From Deltaproteobacteria bacterium (GTDB lineage Bacteria > Desulfobacterota > Binatia > UBA12015): a stretch of 6,820 nucleotides of DNA. The translations under genes were made by a program, and so were the position numbers. This document shows, in pieces, positions 1-6,116 of the stretch (position 1 is its first letter; the number at the start of each line of letters is the position of its first letter). The stretch is taken from positions 1 through 6,820 of the forward strand of contig DLYX01000568.1 in the NCBI GenBank assembly GCA_003447545.1, read 5' to 3'. A model generated the notes under the pieces. That model was given only the letters and a program-made list of their open reading frames with translations, was not told the DNA's origin and searched no databases.

Positions 1-2
1 AT

Positions 3-290
3 AACGGTGACGCCGAGGGAGGAGTGCATGAAGGTGCCGTCGCAGCCCTGCTGGATACCTGCGGTGCCATGGCCGCGTGGGCCGAATCCGGAATCGGCCC
101 CTACCGCGCCTCAACCGTCTCCCTGCAGAGCGAGTCACTCGCCCCCGCACCGGACGAGGACCTGGTGGCCTACGGACGCTGCACCCACCGGGACGGCGAC
201 ATGTTCTGGGCCGACGTGGATATTACGGTCGCGAGTACCTCAAATCTGATCGGCCGGGGGACAGTGCTCTACCGGATCGTCACCGCCTGA
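3..290 (+). CDS. Hotdog-fold thioesterase, PaaI-like (3' part only)
   Basis: This is the C-terminal 95 codons of a gene that begins upstream of the window; the frame is open from base 3 to a TGA at 288-290. The sequence GGVHEGAVAALLDTCGAMAA is the hallmark of the PaaI/YbgC-type hotdog fold: the catalytic segment leading into the long central helix, whose Asp (in LLDT) is the usual acidic active-site residue. After it come beta strands ending in GRCTHRDGDMFWADVDIT and a short tail. Family members hydrolyse acyl-CoA thioesters, often aryl- or medium-chain acyl-CoA, in the cytoplasm as homotetramers. Substrate cannot be told from this part. The family is usually about 130-160 residues, so roughly 40-60 residues are missing. 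A GTG at 24 inside the frame is not a plausible start because it would remove the catalytic strand. The cupin gene follows on the same strand after 165 bases. Confidence 0.8.
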   Translation, partial: NGDAEGGVHEGAVAALLDTCGAMAAWAESGIGPYRASTVSLQSESLAPAPDEDLVAYGRCTHRDGDMFWADVDITVASTSNLIGRGTVLYRIVTA

Positions 291-342
291 AGACAGTCCC
301 GAAACTCATTGCGGCCAGCAGGCGACACGCAGCATTTTGGAT

Positions 343-370
343 TTGCAAACCCGCGAGACTCCGCTGATAC
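343..370 (+). promoter_or_regulatory. Possible sigma70-like promoter before the cupin gene
   Basis: A TTGCAA hexamer (343-348) and a TGATAC hexamer (365-370) are 16 bases apart, a fair match to a housekeeping -35/-10 pair. Transcription would start near 377, giving a leader of about 80 bases to the GTG at 456 or about 10 bases to the ATG at 387. The -35 hexamer sits in the 8-bp palindrome TTTGCAAA (342-349). The match is by eye and many such pairs occur by chance. Confidence 0.22.
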
Positions 371-442
371 TCGAGAGGGTCAGTGGATGTCGATCTGGGT
401 GCAGACCTATGCTCCCGGCGAGTCATTTCAAAAAACCGCACC

Positions 443-448
443 AGGAGG
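443..448 (+). promoter_or_regulatory. Strong ribosome binding site deciding the cupin start
   Basis: AGGAGG lies 7 bases before the GTG at 456. It is the best Shine-Dalgarno match I found beside any gene start here and is the main reason for choosing 456 over the in-frame ATG at 387, which has a weaker AGAGGG (374-379), also at 7 bases. Confidence 0.6.
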
Positions 449-455
449 ACCTATC

Positions 456-920
456 GTGAGGCAAAGCTTCTTTGACGCCGACCGCTACAAATGGCGGGAG
501 GTCGCAGGCGACCCAAGTCTGTCCTACAAAGTCCGTCACGACTACACGATTCTCGGCCACGACGAGGATGCGGGAACACTCGATATGGTCGTGCGGTGGA
601 AAGCCGACGGCGGGCACTGCCCGATCCATCGCCACACCGCGACAACGACCGTACTCGTCCTCGAAGGCGAGCAGCATCTTTGGGATATTGGCCTCGACGG
701 CCGCCGCGGTGACCATACCGTCCGGACCGCCGGAGACTACGCACTGACCGTCGGCGATCGCCTACCTCACCTGGAACGAGGCGGCGATCAGGGTGGCGTT
801 GTCTTCTTCGGATGCCACGCAGATGATGGGGTTCTCTACGAAATCCTCGATGAAGACATGAAGGTCGTCTTTGCCGTCACCATCCCGGGCCTGGTGGCCG
901 ACTGGCAGGAAAACGCCTGA
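456..920 (+). CDS. Small one-domain cupin protein
   Basis: With the GTG start the product is 154 residues, the usual size of a single-domain cupin. Seen in the sequence: the first cupin motif around residues 52-71 (GGHCPIHRHT, then VLVLEGE), with His58 and His60 as likely metal ligands; and the second motif around 99-118 (VGDRLPHLERGG, then VVFFG), with His105 as the third ligand. The Glu normally found four residues after the HxH pair is a Thr here, so the metal site would be a three-His type, as in some dioxygenase and ChrR-like cupins. No signal peptide or membrane segment is seen, so it should be cytoplasmic. An N-terminal stretch of about 45 residues (DADRYKWREV...) precedes the barrel. 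The reading frame is open upstream to 309 and could start at ATG 387, adding 23 residues. The fold is well supported; the substrate, or a sensor rather than enzyme role, is unknown. It converges on the glycosyltransferase gene. Confidence 0.8.
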   Translation: MRQSFFDADRYKWREVAGDPSLSYKVRHDYTILGHDEDAGTLDMVVRWKADGGHCPIHRHTATTTVLVLEGEQHLWDIGLDGRRGDHTVRTAGDYALTVGDRLPHLERGGDQGGVVFFGCHADDGVLYEILDEDMKVVFAVTIPGLVADWQENA

Positions 921-1067
921 GCCAGAGGCCCTCCGGAAAAGCGGCTCGAGAAAATCCTTCGCTGTCGCTGGCACCACGCGTCCTGGACCGCAGACCCAGC
1001 TCTATTCGTCCCTGAACGCGCTCAGGCGCGGTGGCTGCCACATCAAGGGGGCCTGGATAGCGACACA
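921..1067. other. Gap between convergent cupin and glycosyltransferase genes
   Basis: This 147-base stretch lies between two stop codons. A terminator would be expected for both transcripts, but I see only a 5-bp stem CCTGA/TCAGG (1011-1015 and 1022-1026) and a 4-bp stem GTGG/CCAC (1031-1034 and 1038-1041), neither followed by a T run. Nothing else is evident; termination may be Rho-dependent. Confidence 0.4.
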
Positions 1068-2648
1068 TCAACGGCCTTCCTGCTCTGGCGGCGCCTTTTC
1101 GACCAGCGCCAAAATTACGCCCGGAAACGCAAGCCGCTCGCGCTCTTCAGCCTGTCCATCCGTGACAAGCTGTTCCAGAGCCGCCACATCCTCGACAGAA
1201 TAATGTGACAGCAGGAAGTACACACGACCATGACGGCGCAGTGTGGCCCTCATGGCTTGATACATTCGATCTTGATTGCCGGACTCCGGAAGAATGCTCC
1301 GGCGCCCGAAGAACAGACCGCCAAAGCGTTGCCGCTCGGTCTCGTGGAACCGCGTGTAATAGTTCAGTGCCGGGATCGCGAGAATATTGACAGAAATATG
1401 AGTCTCATCGGGCGCACCCTTTGGCGAACGGGACCGCAGAACCTCCATCGCATCGACAATCTCCTGGCGCTGAGTGCGGTACTCCACGGGCTTACCGGTC
1501 CAGGCAGTCGTAGCCAAAGGAAACTGCAGGGCGATCAGCAGGCCGGGGACAACCCACTGGAGCCATACAGGTCGCGATCGGACAGCCGCATCCAGGCCGC
1601 TGCAAACGAGCAGCAGAATTGTCGGCACCATGAACAGGTTAATGCGCTCGACTCCGAACGACCACTTCCCAAGCAGCGCAGCGCCGAGCGGCACCAGAAG
1701 CGGGGCCGAAAGTGCCAGCGCCGAAATCAGGCGTTTCTCGCGGATCAGCACGACCAAGCCGACCCCGGCGGTCATGCCGCTCACCAGACGATAAAGCCAG
1801 TCCCCGAAACCAAAGGCGAGCGGCGACTGCAGACTGCTGAACTGCGACAGCGCCTCGCTCATCTTCATAAACGCCCATCTAGGAATCTGCACCGCATTCG
1901 CCCAGGGAGCAAACCCGTCGTGATAAATTACCATCGCGGGATCTTCCGCGCTCCCGCGCAGGGCGAGCCACGCCGCAACCGCCAGATAGCCGGTCAGCCC
2001 GAGCGTCAGAACGCCGAGCGAGCGCGCTCGGCGAGGCAAGCCGGCGTTGGCCTGCCCCCATGCCAACGCCCCGGCCAGTACCGGAGCTATCATTGCGCCA
2101 CCGAAACTGAAGACCACTGCACCAATGGCAGATACGACGAAGAGCCTCACATACGGCCGCGCCTGGGTCCGCTCCCATCCGACCACCCCGACCACCATCG
2201 CGAGACAGAGAAAGCTCTCAATCGAGTAGGCCTTGAATTCCTTGGCATACACAATGAGCCAAGGATTTGCGGCAAACAGAACAAGAGCAGCAATCTGCAT
2301 GGCTCGCGAACGCAGGAGCAATCGAGAGGCAAGAACGAACAGGGGCAGTGAGGCAAGTGACGGGAGCCAGGCAAGAAGCCGGACGGTCCACTCGGAGTTG
2401 TGAATCGAGAGCAATCCATGCTGCAGGTAGAGAAACCCAAGCGGCCTGTTGGTACCGGGGGAGCGAAGGAACTCTTCCATCTCTCCCCGTGCCGCGAGAT
2501 TTGCGATCACCGCTTCGTCCACCCACAGATTCATGGATCCGACGCCGATCAGACGAAAACAGGCGCCGGCGACAAGGATCGCGAGAACCGTGGAGCGATA
2601 GAGAAGAGGCTCGCGCCACAGCGGTACGGATGCAACGGGGGATGACAT
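1068..2648 (-). CDS. Polytopic GT-C glycosyltransferase, GT39/PMT_2-like
   Basis: The product is 526 residues, in the 450-600 range of bacterial GT-C enzymes that take a sugar from a polyprenyl-phosphate donor and transfer it on the periplasmic face of the inner membrane. Seen: a first membrane helix (about 18-35) followed by NLWVDEA with Asp44-Glu45, the place and form of the acidic catalytic pair in the first external loop of this superfamily; NRPLGFLYLQHGLL (67-80), matching the Pro-rich loop after it; and further hydrophobic helices near 88-110, 117-134, 146-158, 168-198, 211-230, 286-302, 308-325, 336-352 and 362-380. EFKAYSIESF (137-146) and FGVERINLFMVP (331-342) resemble conserved GT-C loop motifs. 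Residues from about 384 form a soluble, probably periplasmic, C-terminal domain. The start ATG at 2648 has AGAAGAG five bases upstream. The acceptor (protein, lipid A or glycan) is not shown. The SGNH hydrolase gene lies 211 bases upstream on the same strand. Confidence 0.82.
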   Translation of the reverse strand: MSSPVASVPLWREPLLYRSTVLAILVAGACFRLIGVGSMNLWVDEAVIANLAARGEMEEFLRSPGTNRPLGFLYLQHGLLSIHNSEWTVRLLAWLPSLASLPLFVLASRLLLRSRAMQIAALVLFAANPWLIVYAKEFKAYSIESFLCLAMVVGVVGWERTQARPYVRLFVVSAIGAVVFSFGGAMIAPVLAGALAWGQANAGLPRRARSLGVLTLGLTGYLAVAAWLALRGSAEDPAMVIYHDGFAPWANAVQIPRWAFMKMSEALSQFSSLQSPLAFGFGDWLYRLVSGMTAGVGLVVLIREKRLISALALSAPLLVPLGAALLGKWSFGVERINLFMVPTILLLVCSGLDAAVRSRPVWLQWVVPGLLIALQFPLATTAWTGKPVEYRTQRQEIVDAMEVLRSRSPKGAPDETHISVNILAIPALNYYTRFHETERQRFGGLFFGRRSILPESGNQDRMYQAMRATLRRHGRVYFLLSHYSVEDVAALEQLVTDGQAEERERLAFPGVILALVEKAPPEQEGR

Positions 2649-2859
2649 GACGGCTCTTCTTGGCTCACATGCCCTTCATGAGTCAAACGCGCAAAAGACC
2701 TCACAGCCTTCGGCTCCTGATCGCGCATTTGAAAGGTGGGGGGGCCGATCGAGCGCGATCCAGAACGCTGGCGCTACTGACTCAGGCCAAGGCGCTGCAG
2801 ATGGATTACAGCCAGAGGCTGCCAACCGCAGACCCCTACCTGTTCGCAGCGATGATTGC
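2649..2859. other. Intergenic region between SGNH hydrolase and glycosyltransferase genes
   Basis: This 211-base gap precedes the glycosyltransferase start and follows the SGNH stop, both on the minus strand. No convincing gene is present in either direction; the open frames crossing it have no recognisable motif and run into the SGNH gene. It holds a perfect 8-bp inverted repeat flanking a run of seven G (2738-2744), a smaller overlapping hairpin, and two copies of GGCGCT 21 bases apart (2770, 2791). I could not find a good -35/-10 pair on the minus strand. Confidence 0.4.
2719..2760. repeat. 8-bp inverted repeat with an overlapping smaller hairpin
   Basis: GATCGCGC (2719-2726) and GCGCGATC (2753-2760) are perfect reverse complements with 26 bases between them. 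The right arm also takes part in a tighter stem, GATCG (2747-2751) with CGATC (2756-2760) around a 4-base loop, so the two structures exclude each other. There is no T run on either side, so it is not a standard intrinsic terminator. It could be an operator, an mRNA stability element or chance. Confidence 0.4.
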
Positions 2860-4026
2860 CTATGGGTCCTCAGCAAGTAGCCAACGAAAAATGGGAACGA
2901 GCGGCCCGAACCATTTCAGCGCCCCTTCGGAAGTCTGGTGCAATCCGTCGGGAGAATCGCCCAGATCCGCCGGGTCGGATTCCGCACCGCCATCGACGAA
3001 GAGGACGCGGCCTTCGTCGGCCAGAACCGCGATGAGCTGGTTGGTGACCAGATTTTTTTCGTGGCGTATCGGATCCGTTGTGGGCGGAATCGCAATCAGC
3101 ACGATCTTTGCCTGTCTGGCGATCCGCTGAGTTTCAGCGACGAGTCTGGCGATGCCTTCCGCGGTCGCAAATGGGTCGGCATCGAGTCCGTTCGACTTGT
3201 GGTTGTTGGTGCCGATCTGGATGGCAACTAGTCGAGCGCTTGGTTCAATGGTCCAGGTCCGATCGAGAAGGTGTTCTACACGATCGCCACCGACCGCGCC
3301 GTTGAGAACAGCATGGTCCCCCACCAGGGCCTCCCAGATAAATGCCTTTGCGGGGTCATTGAGCCCCCGAAGCTGGGAAACGATCGAATCGCCAAGAAAG
3401 ACTCCGTCGGCAGCCCGGCCGTCAAGAACCTGCCGATGATAGTTCGCCTCGAAGGAGAGTCCGAAATTATCAGTGCGCGGGGACGGAAGGGCCGCGGCAG
3501 GCACAGGTTGTTTCCGTCCCTGGGCATCGGTTCGGTGCTCGGGTGCCCCGGAGGGCCCATAGTGAGTCAGAGACTCTCCGGTAGCAAAAAGACGCAGTCC
3601 CTCGATCGAGGCAAAGCTCCGCGGCAGTGCGGCCCCGAGAACTCGACTTTTCTCCTGCGAGAAATAGGCTTGCAGGCCATCGCTTTCGAGATAATGGGCA
3701 GAAGCGAGGCTTCCGTCCGGATGACGCTTCTCGCGAATGCGGACCGTGCTGTTCTGTGAAAAGACGTAGCGTAGTCCACCGGTCTGCCAGAAGATTCGTC
3801 TTTCAATCCTCTTGCGCGAATCGCAATCGGTGTAGGTGACACTTCGCAAACCCCCATCATTAAAATATTGCGTCTCCGCACAGATCTCTGCGGCGGCTGG
3901 ACGGACCTCCACTAAACCTACCCAGAGGACGGCAGAAAAAAGCGTAGCCCAGGCCCGGACCACGGCCGTCACAAGAACTGCCGTCGCAAAACGATCTCGC
4001 CTTCGGGGATGGACATTACGCAACAA
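2860..4026 (-). CDS. Exported SGNH/GDSL hydrolase (PAF-acetylhydrolase-like) with N-terminal extension
   Basis: The product is 388 residues from the TTG at 4026. The basic start (RRRDR, 8-12), a hydrophobic stretch (about 13-40) and PAAA-E (43-47) suggest a signal peptide and an exported enzyme. The SGNH blocks are clear in the C-terminal half: GDS (212-214, Ser214 nucleophile), Gly247 in VGGD (block II), GTNN (272-275, block III Asn) and DGLH (360-363, Asp360 and His363 of the catalytic triad). Order and spacing resemble the platelet-activating-factor acetylhydrolase subunit type, which cleaves ester or acetyl groups. Residues about 48-125 form a separate segment with Tyr/Phe- and Gly-Leu-containing repeats and Cys49/Cys68, not part of the usual catalytic domain. 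The start is uncertain: the codon is TTG, no good ribosome binding site is seen, and a second TTG follows. The serine hydrolase gene ends 59 bases upstream on the same strand, so co-transcription is possible. The acyl substrate is unknown. Confidence 0.82.
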   Translation of the reverse strand: MLRNVHPRRRDRFATAVLVTAVVRAWATLFSAVLWVGLVEVRPAAAEICAETQYFNDGGLRSVTYTDCDSRKRIERRIFWQTGGLRYVFSQNSTVRIREKRHPDGSLASAHYLESDGLQAYFSQEKSRVLGAALPRSFASIEGLRLFATGESLTHYGPSGAPEHRTDAQGRKQPVPAAALPSPRTDNFGLSFEANYHRQVLDGRAADGVFLGDSIVSQLRGLNDPAKAFIWEALVGDHAVLNGAVGGDRVEHLLDRTWTIEPSARLVAIQIGTNNHKSNGLDADPFATAEGIARLVAETQRIARQAKIVLIAIPPTTDPIRHEKNLVTNQLIAVLADEGRVLFVDGGAESDPADLGDSPDGLHQTSEGALKWFGPLVPIFRWLLAEDP

Positions 4027-4085
4027 GCCAACCGTCTTGTGACTGAATAAATCGATGTTCGCAATCGCGTTTGCTTCGGAGAATT

Positions 4086-5225
4086 CTAATCGCCGCGCAG
4101 TGCGGCGGCGGCCGCGTGAGCGGCGAAGATCACGTTAGCCGAACGGGCTCCGCCGACCGTCCCATCCTGCATCCGGTTCATGACATAGACTACTGTCATC
4201 TGGTTCTCCACGTCGACTACCGCGAACGACCCACCCCACCCGGCCCAAAACAGCGTGCGGTCATTCACGCCCATCGGCATACCCTCGGACGGAAGGCCGA
4301 ACCCGATACCAAATTTCGCCTTGAGTCCGAGGACCTGGTCGACACCGTCGGCCTGGACCTCAAAGCAACGCTCGATGGTTGCCTTCGAGACAATCTGATG
4401 ACCATTCACCGCGCCCTCTCGCCCAAGGCAGGAGACAATGGTCGCGACCGAGCGGGCGTTGCCGTGACCGTTACTCGCAGGCTGCTCGAAGCGGCGCCAT
4501 CGATCGGTATTTACCATCGCCGCGTGCGCCGGTTCGCCGCGAGAAACGCGGGCTCCGACAGAGTCGCCTGCCACAACCGAAACCGCGATCTCGTCGGTGC
4601 GCATCTCAGCGACCCGCGAAAAAGCCTCGTCCGGGGTACCGATATGAAAGTCCGCTCCCAGAGGTCCCGCAATCTCGTCGCGAAAGTAATGCCCCAACGA
4701 CCGGCCATCCACGCGGCGGACAATTTCGCCCAGTAACGGGCCTTGCGTCGACGAGTGATAACCTGAAGCCGCACCCGGCTTCCACCACGGTGCCTGCCCT
4801 GCCAATCGCGCCACACACAAAGGCGTATCGTACATTTCCTCTTCGTTAATCGGCACATCATACCCGGGCACACCCGCGGTATGGCTCAGGACATGCCTGA
4901 CGAGCACGTCCTCCTTTCCTTTGGCTGCAAATTCCGGCCAATGCAGAGCGACCGGATCGTCGACCGACAATCGACCCTGATCATGCAAGCGCAGCACGCA
5001 CAACGCGGCCATCATCTTGGTGGTCGACCAGACGTTGACGAGAGTGTCGCGCTCCCAGAGGCTTGTGGCCGCCACGTCGCGATGACCGCCCCAGAGGTCC
5101 ACAACGGTTTCGTCGCGATGGATCACACAGGCGGAAGCCCCGAGGTCGCCTTCGGCAAAATTCTCGGCGAACTTCGCTCGCACGGCATCCCAGGCCGGAT
5201 CACAATATCCAGAAATTTCGCTCAT
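4086..5225 (-). CDS. Serine hydrolase of the class C beta-lactamase/EstB esterase family
   Basis: From the ATG at 5225 the product is 379 residues, typical for EstB-like esterases. Family motifs are all present: STTK (67-70; Ser67 nucleophile, Lys70 general base), HTAGVPG (115-121), the YHS motif (Tyr156) and, near the C-terminus, FWAGWGGS (326-333) in place of the KTG/HTG box. The N-terminal ISGYCDPAWDAVRAKFAENF and VVDLWGG also match the esterase branch rather than true beta-lactamases. Such enzymes hydrolyse short-chain esters, lactones or related amides; no beta-lactam resistance should be inferred. The frame is open upstream to an ATG at 5342, but family proteins begin near DPAW, and the ATG at 5225 has GGGG (5236-5233) seven bases upstream. 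No clear signal peptide, so probably cytoplasmic. The C-terminus is an Ala-rich helix. The gene is divergent from the GST and is followed by the SGNH hydrolase gene 59 bases downstream. Confidence 0.87.
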   Translation of the reverse strand: MSEISGYCDPAWDAVRAKFAENFAEGDLGASACVIHRDETVVDLWGGHRDVAATSLWERDTLVNVWSTTKMMAALCVLRLHDQGRLSVDDPVALHWPEFAAKGKEDVLVRHVLSHTAGVPGYDVPINEEEMYDTPLCVARLAGQAPWWKPGAASGYHSSTQGPLLGEIVRRVDGRSLGHYFRDEIAGPLGADFHIGTPDEAFSRVAEMRTDEIAVSVVAGDSVGARVSRGEPAHAAMVNTDRWRRFEQPASNGHGNARSVATIVSCLGREGAVNGHQIVSKATIERCFEVQADGVDQVLGLKAKFGIGFGLPSEGMPMGVNDRTLFWAGWGGSFAVVDVENQMTVVYVMNRMQDGTVGGARSANVIFAAHAAAAALRGD

Positions 5226-5433
5226 ATCATTACCCCACGATTCCAGACTGCGATCCCTATCCCATGCAAATGCGCCTGGAAAGATCACGATTCCGAGACA
5301 CTTGTTGCCGCCGATCAGCTCTGGGGTCCGAATCGAAGACATGCCGGCCTGCCCCGCTTCTCATGGGCGCACTGCGGAGCCAACGAGAGGCGTCTCCATG
5401 ATCTCGAGGCCGCGTGCTAACATTTTTCTGACA
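5226..5433. promoter_or_regulatory. Divergent control region between serine hydrolase and GST genes
   Basis: These 208 bases separate two genes read outward, so both promoters should lie here. For the GST, TGCTAACAT (5415-5423) looks like an extended -10 element (TG, one base, TAACAT) and would start transcription within a few bases of the ATG at 5434; no -35 match is seen at the proper distance. For the serine hydrolase I found no convincing hexamer pair. No operator-like palindrome is obvious. Confidence 0.35.
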
Positions 5434-6057
5434 ATGAAACTCTATACATTTGACGGCGCGCCGAATCCCCGACGAGTTCATATTTTCCTGCGGGAAAAAG
5501 GCATCGAAATCCCCCGCGAGAAAGTGGATATCACGAAAGGAGAGAGCCGCAGATCCGAGTTTCGCGAGCGCGTGAATCTGATGGGCGGGCTTCCCGTCCT
5601 CGAGCTCGATGACGGCTCTCATATCGCCGAGTCCATCGCCATATGTCGCTACCTGGAATCCGCAAACCCTGATCCGGCGCTTTTCGGCAGCGACGCCAAA
5701 TCGCAGGCATTCGTCGAGATGTGGACCCGACGGATCGAACTCAATTTCATGCTCTCTGTCGGAATGGTCTGGGTCCACGGATCACCCCTGACCCGACACG
5801 TGGTGAAGCAGCAAATTCCCGAAATGGCAGAACTCAACCGGGGGCTGGTCCGAAGCTATTTCGAGTTTCTCGACCGCCACTTCGAGCAGAACGAATTCCT
5901 GGCGAATCAGAGTTTTTCGATCGCCGATATTACCGCATTCTGCACCCTTGAATTTGCCGCGAAACTCAACGACCTTCCGCACGCGCCAGAACAGAAGCAT
6001 CTCTCGCGTTGGGTCGATGCGCTCGCCGCTCGACCGAGCATCGAAGACCAAAGCTAG
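5434..6057 (+). CDS. Glutathione S-transferase family protein
   Basis: The 207-residue product has the usual GST length and two-domain plan. The thioredoxin-like domain (about 1-80) starts MKLYTFDGAPNPRRVHIFLR, has the cis-Pro of the glutathione site at Pro54 (GGLPVLEL) and the Glu66-Ser67 pair (IAESIAICRYLE) that binds the gamma-glutamyl group. The helical domain (about 90-200) includes FSIADITAF with the N-capping Asp165. The enzyme would conjugate glutathione to electrophiles, or serve as a glutathione-dependent isomerase or peroxidase, in the cytoplasm. At the usual catalytic Ser/Cys/Tyr position the loop reads GAPNP, so the catalytic residue is not obvious. The start at ATG 5434 fits where family proteins begin, but it lacks a ribosome binding site. 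An in-frame ATG at 5398 has GAGAGG (5385-5390) seven bases upstream and would add 12 residues. Divergent from the serine hydrolase, convergent with the PF10118-type gene. Confidence 0.88.
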   Translation: MKLYTFDGAPNPRRVHIFLREKGIEIPREKVDITKGESRRSEFRERVNLMGGLPVLELDDGSHIAESIAICRYLESANPDPALFGSDAKSQAFVEMWTRRIELNFMLSVGMVWVHGSPLTRHVVKQQIPEMAELNRGLVRSYFEFLDRHFEQNEFLANQSFSIADITAFCTLEFAAKLNDLPHAPEQKHLSRWVDALAARPSIEDQS

Positions 6058-6116
6058 GAACCGCGCAGCCCCCGCCTTCCTCCTCCCATGCGGCCGCGTT
6101 TCCGACCGCCTGTTTC

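Noticed and set aside
1230..2351. Long open frame of 373 codons on the + strand opposite the glycosyltransferase gene
   Set aside because: The product is rich in Arg, Gln, His and Pro with no motif, as expected for the antisense of a high-G+C membrane protein gene. The minus-strand frame has clear GT-C motifs and membrane helices.
2660..3130. 156-codon + strand frame crossing the intergenic gap and the SGNH 3' end
   Set aside because: Its first part in the gap has no motif and the second part is antisense to the SGNH catalytic blocks. No ribosome binding site supports it.
4080..4087. AGAATTCT palindrome at the end of the serine hydrolase gene
   Set aside because: An isolated 8-bp palindrome overlapping a stop codon, without repeats nearby; expected by chance.
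4071..4736. 221-codon open frame on the + strand opposite the serine hydrolase
   Set aside because: No family features and Arg-rich composition; the minus strand carries all EstB-type motifs over the same bases.
5226..5342. 39-residue N-terminal extension of the serine hydrolase from ATG 5342
   Set aside because: Family proteins begin near the DPAW segment, the extension has no clear signal peptide, and the inner ATG has a better-placed G-rich ribosome binding site.
5257..5778. 173-codon minus-strand frame overlapping the GST and the divergent region
   Set aside because: No recognisable motif; most of it is antisense to the well-supported GST gene.
6057..6103. Possible bidirectional terminator between the GST and PF10118-type genes
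   Set aside because: GGAACCGCG and CGCGTTTCC pair at 8 of 9 positions but with a 29-base loop, one mismatch and no T run, so it is too weak to annotate.
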